From Clostridia bacterium (GTDB lineage Bacteria > Bacillota_A > Clostridia > Lachnospirales > Lachnospiraceae), in assembly GCA_012515365.1 (NCBI GenBank), contig JAAYYM010000217.1:1-7461 (forward strand): DNA of 7,461 nt. Reading direction: 5' to 3'. The position numbers and the translations under genes were made by a program. The notes under the pieces are model-generated. The model was given only the letters and a program-made list of their open reading frames with translations, did no database searches and had not been told where the DNA came from. Shown here one piece after another: positions 1 to 6,322 of the stretch (positions are counted from its first letter, which is position 1; every line of letters starts with the position of its first letter).

Positions 1-1
1 A

Positions 2-301
2 TTTATTTCTAAGGCTTTAGGTAAAAGCACCGGCATTGGCGGTATAATCGTTTCCGGACTTTTAGGTTCTATAACGTTGATGCCTACAGCCGTTGCGTAT
101 CCTTTGGCAGCAGGTTTATTGAAGCTGGGAGCAGGATATGCTCAGGTCACAATGTTCATAACGACTCTGACTACGGTCGGGATAGTAACATTAAAAATTG
201 AAAAGGATTATTTAGGCTTGAAGGTGACCCTTTTAAGAAATATCTTTTCATTTTTATTAGCTTTTGTAAACGCTGTCATTATTGCTTTTATATTTACATA
301 A
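2..301 (+). CDS. Permease half, COG0701 / DUF318 (ArsP-like) family, 5'-truncated by window edge
   Basis: The reading frame is open from the left edge, so only the last 99 codons are seen and the start lies outside. An ATG at 77 is internal: the conserved segment begins before it. The visible part is strongly hydrophobic, with about three membrane segments (roughly residues 12-40, 48-65 and 80-98 of the fragment). The signature GSITLMPTAVAYPLAAGLLK (residues 22-41) matches the GSI...P....AYP....LL pattern of predicted permeases of the COG0701/DUF318 family. The next gene has a clearly related segment, so the two probably form one transporter made of two half-size subunits. The family includes ArsP exporters of organoarsenicals, but the substrate here cannot be told. 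The stop at 299-301 lies next to the ribosome-binding site of the following gene, consistent with one operon. Confidence 0.75.
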   Translation, partial: FISKALGKSTGIGGIIVSGLLGSITLMPTAVAYPLAAGLLKLGAGYAQVTMFITTLTTVGIVTLKIEKDYLGLKVTLLRNIFSFLLAFVNAVIIAFIFT

Positions 302-317
302 TGGAGGGTCAAATCTG

Positions 318-875
318 ATGAAGAATAAAAGCTTTATTAAGAAATATCTTGCTCTTTTCATTGTTGTTGCACTATTTATTGTTTTTATGCTGATAAACAG
401 AGATTCAAAAAACAGTGTATTTACTGTCTGGGATCTGGTCGCAATGGTTCTCCTTTTGCCGCCGACTTATCTCCTGGTAAGTCTTTTAGACGTATGGGTC
501 GAAAGAAAAACAATGATAAAGCTGATAGGAAATGATTCCGGATTAAGAGGCGTTTTGCTCTCATTCTTTATGGGATCAATTGGAATCGGACCATTATATA
601 TGGCTTTTCCAATCATGGCGATACTCTTAAAAAAAGGTGCCAGTGTAAGAAATGCTTTTATTTTTTTGGGAGCATGGGCTACAACTAAATTAACGCAAAT
701 TTTCTTTGAAGCAGGCAGCTTAGGCCTCAAGTATACAATGATACGCCTGCTTTTGAACTCTATAAGCATTATACTAATTTCAGAATTAATCAATTGGACC
801 GTTTCTAAAGAAACCGAATGGACGATCAATAAAAGTAACGATAAAAAACTACAATCAATAACGGAGGAAATGTAA
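318..875 (+). CDS. Permease half, COG0701 / DUF318 (ArsP-like) family
   Basis: This is a 185-residue membrane protein. An ATG at 282 is in frame but lies inside the previous gene; the ATG at 318 is preferred because GGAGGG (303-308) precedes it by nine bases and the resulting N-terminus is a normal lysine-rich start (MKNKSFIKKY) before a membrane segment. Predicted membrane segments are at about residues 11-27, 35-57, 78-103, 111-128 and 138-160, with a charged C-terminal tail. Residues 86-108 (GSIGIGPLYMAFPIMAILLK, then KGA) align almost position for position with the signature of the upstream gene, including the Pro and the AYP/AFP triplet, so the pair looks like the two halves of a duplicated permease. 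It probably sits in the cytoplasmic membrane and exports or imports a small molecule; nothing visible fixes the substrate. The stop overlaps the next start (TAATG). Confidence 0.8.
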   Translation: MKNKSFIKKYLALFIVVALFIVFMLINRDSKNSVFTVWDLVAMVLLLPPTYLLVSLLDVWVERKTMIKLIGNDSGLRGVLLSFFMGSIGIGPLYMAFPIMAILLKKGASVRNAFIFLGAWATTKLTQIFFEAGSLGLKYTMIRLLLNSISIILISELINWTVSKETEWTINKSNDKKLQSITEEM

Positions 876-1348
876 TGAATAAAGATGTATTATTTGATGA
901 AGCATTATTAGACAGATTTATTAATGAAGTCAAAGAGAAATATCCTAAAAAAGCCTTTGGATATTTTATTTCAGACACAGAAGGTGGCCACCCTGTTGAC
1001 TTTATCATGTTTAATGATGATGTAAGAAATGAATGGAAAGATGAATTCGAGAAGTATGGTCAATACTATGTAAGCCATGAAGACGCAGGTTTTTTAGCAA
1101 CAGAAGAAGAAACATATGAAGTCACCAAAAAAATCCAGGCCATGAATATGAAAATAGTCGGTGTATATCACAGCCATCAGCGCCATCCGGCTGTTTTTTC
1201 AACAGTTGATGTGGATCTCCACCCTTCTGAGAAAATCTGGCATCTCATCATATCACTCAGAAATTTCAATATGCCGCAATTAAAAGCATTCGCTGTCAAT
1301 AAAGGTCAGGTAAGCGAATTAGCAATAAAAAAGGTCGAAGAGGTTTAA
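875..1348 (+). CDS. JAMM/MPN (Mov34/PAD-1) domain protein, possibly lacking the catalytic Glu
   Basis: This 157-residue cytosolic protein carries the JAMM zinc-metalloprotease signature H-S-H-x7-S-x2-D: His99, His101, Ser109 and Asp112 (YHSHQRHPAVFSTVD). In relatives such as Mec+ and QbsD, JAMM enzymes hydrolyse the amide between a ThiS-type carrier and its product or amino acid, and a carrier gene lies two genes downstream, which fits that role. Oddity: the upstream segment that normally reads P-x-E-x-C-G, and supplies the glutamate that activates water, reads Pro24-Lys-Lys-Ala-Phe-Gly29, so Glu is Lys at the usual place. The protein may be a weak or non-catalytic binder, or use another acid. 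The length is typical for a stand-alone bacterial JAMM domain. The start overlaps the upstream stop by one base and is preceded by GGAGG (863-867), indicating translational coupling with the permease half. Confidence 0.85.
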   Translation: MNKDVLFDEALLDRFINEVKEKYPKKAFGYFISDTEGGHPVDFIMFNDDVRNEWKDEFEKYGQYYVSHEDAGFLATEEETYEVTKKIQAMNMKIVGVYHSHQRHPAVFSTVDVDLHPSEKIWHLIISLRNFNMPQLKAFAVNKGQVSELAIKKVEEV

Positions 1349-1350
1349 CT

Positions 1351-2244
1351 ATGATAAATACTAATGTTGAGTTTTTAAAAAGTCTTTTGAATGAATCGAA
1401 TGCTGACATTGTTTACTCTAATGTTAAGGATATATTTGGCTTTAACGAAAAAGGCGAGCCGAATGTTGTTGACGGAGAGGTTCTTTATTGGGCATGGAAA
1501 GCTATTCAGCACGCAGATAAGCAAATGGAAGAAGAGCTTATGAACAAAAGATTCTATGACGGAAGCAAAGAGAGATATATCAGCTTATTGCAAAATCATA
1601 TGAAGAAAATCGATAAGGGCTCATTCAGTATGGGGTCGGCACCTGATTCAAAGCTTAAATACATAGGAGAAGAGCCTCAGCATAATGTTGATCTGGATCA
1701 GTTTTTTGTCAGTGATATTGTTATTTCCGAAGAACTCTATTCTAAGTACGATCCTTTTTATAAAGTTTCCGAAGAAAAAAATATGCCTGCAAGAAATGTT
1801 TCCTGGTATGATGCGGTTATGTTTTGCAAATGGATAAATTGCCGGTTATTAACAGAAGCAGAATGGGAATATGCCAGCAAGGGTGATTCTAAAGGCTTAT
1901 GGTGCTGTGAAAAAGAAGAGGATATTCAACAATATGGATGGTTCAGCGAATCATCAGACGGATATGTTCATCCTATCGGCCTGTTAAAACCCAATTCATA
2001 CGGATTATATGATATCCATGGCAATGTTTGGGAATGGTGCCAGGACAGCTACGATGAGAATTATTACGAAAAGAAGATATCAGACAATCCTGTAAATGAT
2101 ACTGATGATTTAGAAAAGGTTTGCCGTGGAGGAAGTATCCATGCTTTTTCTGAAATGTGCAGATGCGCTTTCCGTGATTATGAGCCAGCAAACTTTAAAG
2201 CATATGATATTGGATTTAGAGTTGCCAGAAGCAACTTTGATTAA
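1351..2244 (+). CDS. FGE-sulfatase (formylglycine-generating-enzyme fold) domain protein
   Basis: This 297-residue protein has an N-terminal region of about 85 residues that I do not recognise, then an FGE-sulfatase / SUMF1-type domain (about 86-296). The domain shows G-S-F-x-M-G (90-95), RLLTEAEWEYA (165-175), a GLYDIHGNVWEWC block (218-230), CRGGS (258-262) and C-terminal GFRVAR (288-293). The family includes copper-dependent formylglycine-generating enzymes and the non-haem-iron EgtB/OvoA sulfoxide synthases that form C-S bonds. In the stretch after GGS, where FGE has two catalytic cysteines five residues apart, this protein has Ala265 and Cys270, plus Cys272; the first catalytic Cys is missing. 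The N-terminus shows no obvious DinB-type HxxxHxE iron site. The chemistry is therefore unassigned, although a sulfur-related oxidation would suit its neighbours. It starts two bases after the JAMM stop, with GAAGAGG (1337-1343) as ribosome-binding site. Confidence 0.85.
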   Translation: MINTNVEFLKSLLNESNADIVYSNVKDIFGFNEKGEPNVVDGEVLYWAWKAIQHADKQMEEELMNKRFYDGSKERYISLLQNHMKKIDKGSFSMGSAPDSKLKYIGEEPQHNVDLDQFFVSDIVISEELYSKYDPFYKVSEEKNMPARNVSWYDAVMFCKWINCRLLTEAEWEYASKGDSKGLWCCEKEEDIQQYGWFSESSDGYVHPIGLLKPNSYGLYDIHGNVWEWCQDSYDENYYEKKISDNPVNDTDDLEKVCRGGSIHAFSEMCRCAFRDYEPANFKAYDIGFRVARSNFD

Positions 2245-2268
2245 TTAATTATAAAAGGAGTAATTAAA

Positions 2269-2535
2269 ATGAAAGTTATTTTACCACAGATGATAGTTGA
2301 AGACGGAGAAAATACTGAGATTGAGCTCAATTGCAGCAATATCAGCGAACTTTATGATGAAATAAACAATAAATTCCCGAAGTACGTAAGCAGCTTATTC
2401 AACGAGGATAAAACTGTTAAGAACAATGTAATATTGGCTCTCGATGGAAAAGTTATCAGAAAAAAGCAGTATGCTGAGATCAAGTTTGAACCAAACGGAT
2501 TACTCGAGATCCTGCTTCAGTTAGCAGGAGGCTGA
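2269..2535 (+). CDS. ThiS/MoaD-family ubiquitin-like sulfur carrier protein
   Basis: This 88-residue protein has the size and pattern of a beta-grasp sulfur carrier: an N-terminal beta strand (MKVILPQMIV), a helix (SELYDEINNKFPKYVSSLF), a later VILALDGKVI strand, and a C-terminus ending exactly at Gly87-Gly88 (LLQLAGG). Such proteins are adenylated on the last glycine by a ThiF/MoeB-type enzyme, converted to a thiocarboxylate, and then donate sulfur. The terminal Gly-Gly is exposed without processing, so the JAMM protein upstream is not needed for maturation and would more likely act on an adduct. The internal sequence is not close enough to ThiS or MoaD to assign thiamine or molybdopterin synthesis, and no gene for either pathway is in the window. 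AAGGAG (2255-2260) lies eight bases before the start. The gap to the FGE-type gene is 24 bases, consistent with one transcript. Confidence 0.9.
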   Translation: MKVILPQMIVEDGENTEIELNCSNISELYDEINNKFPKYVSSLFNEDKTVKNNVILALDGKVIRKKQYAEIKFEPNGLLEILLQLAGG

Positions 2536-2558
2536 TATACCCACCAGAGAGCACAATT

Positions 2559-2588
2559 TTGAGTTTGTACTCAACAAAAATCTATGAT
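2559..2588 (+). promoter_or_regulatory. Possible promoter with palindromic operator ahead of the E1-like gene
   Basis: TTGAGT (2559-2564) and TATGAT (2583-2588) are 18 bases apart and resemble -35 and -10 elements. The -35 lies in a perfect inverted repeat, TTGAGT-TTGT-ACTCAA (2559-2574), which could be an operator or a small RNA hairpin. The 102-base gap between carrier and E1 genes contrasts with the tight packing upstream, so a secondary promoter is plausible but unproven. Confidence 0.35.
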
Positions 2589-2605
2589 ACTAATATGAAG
2601 GGAAA

Positions 2606-2650
2606 ATGATCCTTACAGTGGTCATATATGATATAGTATGGAAAGTTTGA
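2606..2650 (+). CDS. Possible 14-codon leader ORF overlapping the E1-like gene start
   Basis: ATG 2606 opens a 14-codon frame (MILTVVIYDIVWKV) that stops at 2648-2650, ten bases into the E1-like gene. A GAAGGG (2597-2602) sits just ahead of it, though the spacing of three bases is short. Since the E1-like ATG has no visible ribosome-binding site, translation of this short frame and re-initiation could supply it. Chance occurrence is quite possible. Confidence 0.25.
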   Translation: MILTVVIYDIVWKV

Positions 2651-3390
2651 ATAATAATCAATTAAAAAGATACAGAAGACAACTGATACTAAGTGATGTC
2701 GGAGAAGAAGGTCAGAAGCGCCTGTTAAATGCAAAGGTCTTAATAATAGGTGCCGGCGGATTAGGTTCTCCTGTTGCCTTATATTTAGCAGCTGCCGGAG
2801 TGGGAAAAATTGGTCTTGTTGACAGTGACTGCGTTGACTTGAGTAATCTACAGAGGCAGATTCTTCACAATACAAATAAAGTCGGCGTAAAAAAAGTTGA
2901 TTCAGCTAAAGAAGTATTGGAAGAACTCAATGAAGATGTTACGATCGAAACATATCCATGTTTCCTTGATGAGAACAATACAAAGGAAATAATCAAAGGA
3001 TATGATATAATTGTTAATGCGGTCGATAATACTGACACAAGATATATTGTCAACCAGGCTTGCTGCGAGGAGAAGAAAACAATAGTTGACGGTGCGATAC
3101 ATGGCTTCTATGGTCATATCTTTACAATAATCCCCGGTAAAACTGCTTGTTATGAATGTGTATTCCCAAGGGAGGAGCAGGAAGAAAGCCCTCATGGCGA
3201 GATCGGCGTTGTCGGCGCATTGCCAGGCATTATCGGTTCTCTTCAGGCAATGGAGGTATTGAAACTGATCTTAGGCATCGGTAAATTATTTACTGATCGC
3301 ATCTTATACTATAACGGATTAGAAGGTACATTCAAAGAGTATAAATTTGATCGTGTTGACAACTGCGAAGTTTGCGGAGAATTGAAATAA
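2638..3390 (+). CDS. ThiF/MoeB-family E1-like adenylyltransferase (carrier-activating enzyme)
   Basis: This 250-residue protein opens like MoeB/ThiF (NNNQLKRYRRQLILSDVGEEG) and has the ATP-binding Rossmann motif GAGGLGS (38-44), acidic VDSD (61-64), SNLQRQ (69-74) with the conserved Arg73, and VDN around Asp130. The structural zinc site is complete: Cys171-x2-Cys174 and Cys243-x2-Cys246. The enzyme would adenylate the terminal glycine of the carrier encoded just upstream. Oddity: the C-x3-GV segment, whose Cys in ThiF forms an acyl-persulfide with ThiS, reads SPHGEIGVVG (184-193), so His186 stands in place of Cys. There is no C-terminal rhodanese domain, so sulfur must come from another protein. 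A TGA at 2629-2631 rules out an upstream start; ATG 2638 keeps the conserved N-terminus but has no clear Shine-Dalgarno sequence. It may be coupled to a 14-codon upstream frame or be read from a leaderless message. Confidence 0.92.
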   Translation: MESLNNNQLKRYRRQLILSDVGEEGQKRLLNAKVLIIGAGGLGSPVALYLAAAGVGKIGLVDSDCVDLSNLQRQILHNTNKVGVKKVDSAKEVLEELNEDVTIETYPCFLDENNTKEIIKGYDIIVNAVDNTDTRYIVNQACCEEKKTIVDGAIHGFYGHIFTIIPGKTACYECVFPREEQEESPHGEIGVVGALPGIIGSLQAMEVLKLILGIGKLFTDRILYYNGLEGTFKEYKFDRVDNCEVCGELK

Positions 3391-3474
3391 TAAGTCAACA
3401 TCAAATATCTAATAACATATTGAAAATTTTGAAGTGAAAAGTTGCAGCATCTTAATACAAAATGATCCATCATA

Positions 3475-3506
3475 TTGTCCAATAATCAATTATCATCCTA
3501 TATAAT
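3475..3506 (+). promoter_or_regulatory. Probable promoter of the ligase-ACP-acyltransferase gene
   Basis: The 150-base gap after the E1-like gene has no coding potential and contains TTGTCC (3475-3480) followed after 18 bases by TATATA (3499-3504), which overlaps a consensus TATAAT (3501-3506). An 8-base direct repeat, ATAATCAA, occurs at 3482-3489 and 3502-3509, exactly 20 bases apart and overlapping the -10, so a regulator could bind there. No terminator hairpin with a T-run is visible after the E1-like gene, so read-through from upstream is also possible. Confidence 0.4.
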
Positions 3507-3540
3507 CAAACTTCAATTTTTTTAGATCAAGGAGTTAACA

Positions 3541-6150
3541 ATGTTAAACAATGAAGACAATTTTGCTCAGATGATTGAAACATCATTACTTGAATTGGGA
3601 TCAAAAGAGGCAATTCATTATAAATTAGAAAATGGAAAAGAGATGTCTTTTTCCGGCAATGATGTATTAGATCAAATCAATCAAACAGCAGAATTATTAT
3701 TGAATTTAGGTTTAAAAAAAGGCGATCGTGTTCTAATCGCCTCCAAAGTTTCACCATATTATTTTATATCCATAATTGGAGCAGTCAAAGCCGGAATCGT
3801 TCCTATGCTGGTAGATCACGCTGTTTCGTCATCAGAACTGCAAGAAATGATGGAACTAGGCGAAGTAAAATCTGTTCTCGGAATGGATTTCTTTATTAAA
3901 AAGATACCTGAACAGTATTTAAATCTAATTCCTATCATTGATATTACTTATGGAGTTAGGTTAAGTGAAAATTCAGTAAATAAAGTATCAGATAAATTAC
4001 CGCCAACAACAAATGTACATCCTGAAGTAGCATTGCTTCTTTTTTCATCTGGAACAACAAGTAAAAGAAAAGGCGTTGAAATTACTCATATATCTGAAGT
4101 ATTATCACTAAAAGATGTTGCTCGCAATACTAATTGCACTAACTACCGATCGCCTACGCTTGCTGTTTTACCATTTTCGCATATTGCCGGTTTATCTGTT
4201 GCCTTGGGGCACATATATTTTAAATCGACACTTTTCATGTTGGAAAATGTAACTGCTCTTAAAATTGCAAATGCATTTCAGGAATATGATTTACGTTATG
4301 TCACTCTGATACCTAAAATCTATGAAGGCTTCATGAACAAAGCTATAGAATCAATTAAATCCAAGAACAAACTGATATCAGCATTTCTGTTCAAGTGCAT
4401 GAAAGCCAATCTTTTTATGCGAAAGAAATATGGCATTAATCTTTTCAAAGGTATATTAAAACCGATCCGCAAAAAAATGTTCGGCAAGAACCTTGTTTAC
4501 TTGTGCTCAGGCGGAACAGCTTTGCCTAAAGAGACTATGGACTTCTATACCTCTTTAGGATATACACTGGTAAATGTATATGCATCAACAGAAACAAGCG
4601 TAAATATGGTCTCAACTGACTTGAAACACTATGATTCTTCTGTAACAGGAAAAGCAATGAACAATTACATTGACATTAAATTAATTAACATTGATGAAAA
4701 TGGTGTTGGAGAATTAGTAGTTAAAAGTCCTGCTCTTTTTTACGGATATTTTAAGGATGAAAAAACAACAAAAGAATCCTATACTGATGACGGTTACTTC
4801 AAGACAGGTGATCTTGCAAAGATTTCTGCTGATAAACATATAACTATAGTAGGAAGAAGAAAAGAAGCTATCCTGTTGCAAAATGGTGAGAAAATATCGC
4901 CTGATCTGGTAGAATCCAGTTATTCTAAAATAATGGGAGAGCATAAGTATGCCGTTTGTGGTGTTCAGCTGAACAAGGCCAATGAGTATGACACCGTGTT
5001 TATGTTTATCGAGGGCGATTTCAACGAAAAAGAAAAGGCGGATATCAAACAGAAATTATTCTTTGAAAATGGTCAGATCCCTGAAAACTACAGAGTATCT
5101 GAAGTAAGGTTTATTAAAGATCTTCCAAAAACATCCGTAGGCAAGATCCAGCGTTTCCAACTTAAAGACATCGCCTTGAATTATTCTGATGATATAGACA
5201 CAGTCAGCACTGTCAGCAAAGCTATGATAGAGGAAGATGATTCTATAGAAGGCCGTGTCAGAAATTGTATCCGTGAATGCTCTAATCTTGATCTGTCACA
5301 AGTCGATATAAAAAATGAAATGAATCTATATAATGACCTGGGATATGATTCACTGAAATTGTATCAGTTAAGCATAGCTTTAGAGAAAGCGTTTAAAAAG
5401 GATCTGAGCGAATTCTTTACTGCCGAATTAACGGTACAGGATATTTTTAATGCCTTAGAATCACAAAAGCAGAAAAAAGTCGAATTGGAGTACACTTATA
5501 ATGTTCATGATTATCCATTAAAACGTGGCTCTAAAGATGAAAAAATGTTCCTGAGAATGGGAAAGTTATTCCGGATGTTATATAAAACAGAATATATCGG
5601 ATGGAAAAATGTTCCTAAAGATAAAGCAGTTATATTTTGCCCAAATCATACTTCTGAACTTGATCCATTGGTCCTTTGTTTCGGAATCAGTACATCATAC
5701 AGAAAAAATCTGTTTTGCATATGTTGGGATAAATTCACTGCTACTAAAAAAGGCAGATATTTCATGAAATTGCTGAATGCAATCCCAATTGACAGAAGAT
5801 CCATTGGTAATCCGGCAGCAACATTAAAAGTTGGTACAGAATATCTAAATAATAATAAAAGCTTAGTTATTTTTCCGGAAGGTACAAGAACGTATGACGG
5901 ATCGCTGGGGGCATTTCAAAATGGTGCTGCCTGCATTGCACAAGTATGTGATGTACCCATTATCCCAGTAACTATGATAGGTATGTATGATGCTTTTGCC
6001 AAGACCAAAAAAAGATACAATCTGTTTAAAAACGGAAAGAGGATACGTATTAAAATTGTTTTTGGCAAGCCTATATACGGCAATGGCCTTACAACAAATG
6101 AATTTACAGAAAAAGTAAAACAAGAGATCAACAGGACATTATCTAAGTAG
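3541..6150 (+). CDS. Trifunctional fusion: AMP-forming acyl ligase, acyl carrier domain, PlsC-type acyltransferase
   Basis: This 869-residue protein has three domains. (1) An ANL-superfamily AMP-forming ligase, about 1-550, with P-loop FSSGTTSKRKG (168-178), YASTETS (347-353), GYFKTGDL (418-425), GRRKEAILLQNGE (438-450) and catalytic Lys535 in SVGKIQ. (2) An acyl carrier domain, about 565-642, with phosphopantetheine Ser604 in GYDSL. (3) A lysophospholipid/1-acylglycerol-phosphate acyltransferase (PlsC type), about 655-869, with NHTSELD (His703, Asp708), NAIPIDRR (746-753) and FPEGTRT (778-784). All active-site motifs look intact. The ligase would activate a carboxylic acid as acyl-AMP, load it on the built-in carrier, and the acyltransferase would move it to an acceptor, probably at the membrane face. 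The two-domain protein Aas (ligase plus acyltransferase) is the nearest familiar type; the internal carrier makes this arrangement self-contained. AAGGAG (3529-3534), six bases before ATG, fixes the start. The substrate is unknown. Confidence 0.92.
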   Translation: MLNNEDNFAQMIETSLLELGSKEAIHYKLENGKEMSFSGNDVLDQINQTAELLLNLGLKKGDRVLIASKVSPYYFISIIGAVKAGIVPMLVDHAVSSSELQEMMELGEVKSVLGMDFFIKKIPEQYLNLIPIIDITYGVRLSENSVNKVSDKLPPTTNVHPEVALLLFSSGTTSKRKGVEITHISEVLSLKDVARNTNCTNYRSPTLAVLPFSHIAGLSVALGHIYFKSTLFMLENVTALKIANAFQEYDLRYVTLIPKIYEGFMNKAIESIKSKNKLISAFLFKCMKANLFMRKKYGINLFKGILKPIRKKMFGKNLVYLCSGGTALPKETMDFYTSLGYTLVNVYASTETSVNMVSTDLKHYDSSVTGKAMNNYIDIKLINIDENGVGELVVKSPALFYGYFKDEKTTKESYTDDGYFKTGDLAKISADKHITIVGRRKEAILLQNGEKISPDLVESSYSKIMGEHKYAVCGVQLNKANEYDTVFMFIEGDFNEKEKADIKQKLFFENGQIPENYRVSEVRFIKDLPKTSVGKIQRFQLKDIALNYSDDIDTVSTVSKAMIEEDDSIEGRVRNCIRECSNLDLSQVDIKNEMNLYNDLGYDSLKLYQLSIALEKAFKKDLSEFFTAELTVQDIFNALESQKQKKVELEYTYNVHDYPLKRGSKDEKMFLRMGKLFRMLYKTEYIGWKNVPKDKAVIFCPNHTSELDPLVLCFGISTSYRKNLFCICWDKFTATKKGRYFMKLLNAIPIDRRSIGNPAATLKVGTEYLNNNKSLVIFPEGTRTYDGSLGAFQNGAACIAQVCDVPIIPVTMIGMYDAFAKTKKRYNLFKNGKRIRIKIVFGKPIYGNGLTTNEFTEKVKQEINRTLSK

Positions 6151-6158
6151 TGTCTTAC

Positions 6159-6170
6159 CAATAATTATTG
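6159..6170. repeat. Perfect 12-bp palindrome after the fusion gene
   Basis: CAATAATTATTG reads the same on both strands and lies nine bases past the stop codon of the fusion gene. It may be a protein-binding site or chance in AT-rich DNA. Confidence 0.4.
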
Positions 6171-6181
6171 ATTTCTGAAAA

Positions 6182-6209
6182 TGTCATTTTCTCATAATCA
6201 AAAATGACA
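6182..6209 (+). terminator. 9-bp inverted repeat, possible terminator of the fusion gene
   Basis: TGTCATTTT (6182-6190) and AAAATGACA (6201-6209) are exact reverse complements with a 10-base loop, 31 bases past the stop codon. Position suits transcription termination, but there is no T-run after the right arm on the + strand, and the stem is AT-rich, so an intrinsic terminator is uncertain. On the opposite strand the hairpin is followed by TTTT, also weak. Confidence 0.4.
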
Positions 6210-6220
6210 AAGGCTAATAC

Positions 6221-6315
6221 CTGACCAATGAGCAGATGAACGACAAGAAATAAATCAAGCTCGTGTCAGAATAAATGAAAAAGCTGGAACGGATGTTGAA
6301 CGGATATAATCCCCT
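6221..6315 (+). pseudogene. Possible decayed coding fragment next to the insertion
   Basis: Stop codons break this stretch in every frame, yet coding-like pieces follow each other. LTNEQ is read from 6221 in one frame; a 25-codon stretch free of stops (6232-6306, containing RINEKAGTDVERI) follows in the next; and the first frame resumes near 6296 as MLNGYNP up to the insertion boundary. The composition (charged, helical) looks more like protein than spacer. I do not recognise the family. It may be the remnant of a gene end or of an older mobile element, or it may be chance. Confidence 0.25.
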
Positions 6316-6322
6316 GTTACAA

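Noticed and set aside
467..829. 120-codon open frame on the minus strand
   Set aside because: It lies wholly inside the permease half on the + strand, has no ribosome-binding site or recognisable motif, and is a shadow of that gene.
2582..2875. 97-codon minus-strand frame covering the gap before the E1-like gene
   Set aside because: It mostly overlaps the strongly supported E1-like gene, and its composition (runs of His, Arg, Leu, Gln) is typical of an antisense shadow.
875..3390. Bil-type (BilABCD) ubiquitin-conjugation antiphage operon
   Set aside because: Carrier, E1 and JAMM are present but there is no E2-like protein, and the carrier is a single small ThiS-type domain; FGE-fold and permease genes do not belong to that system.
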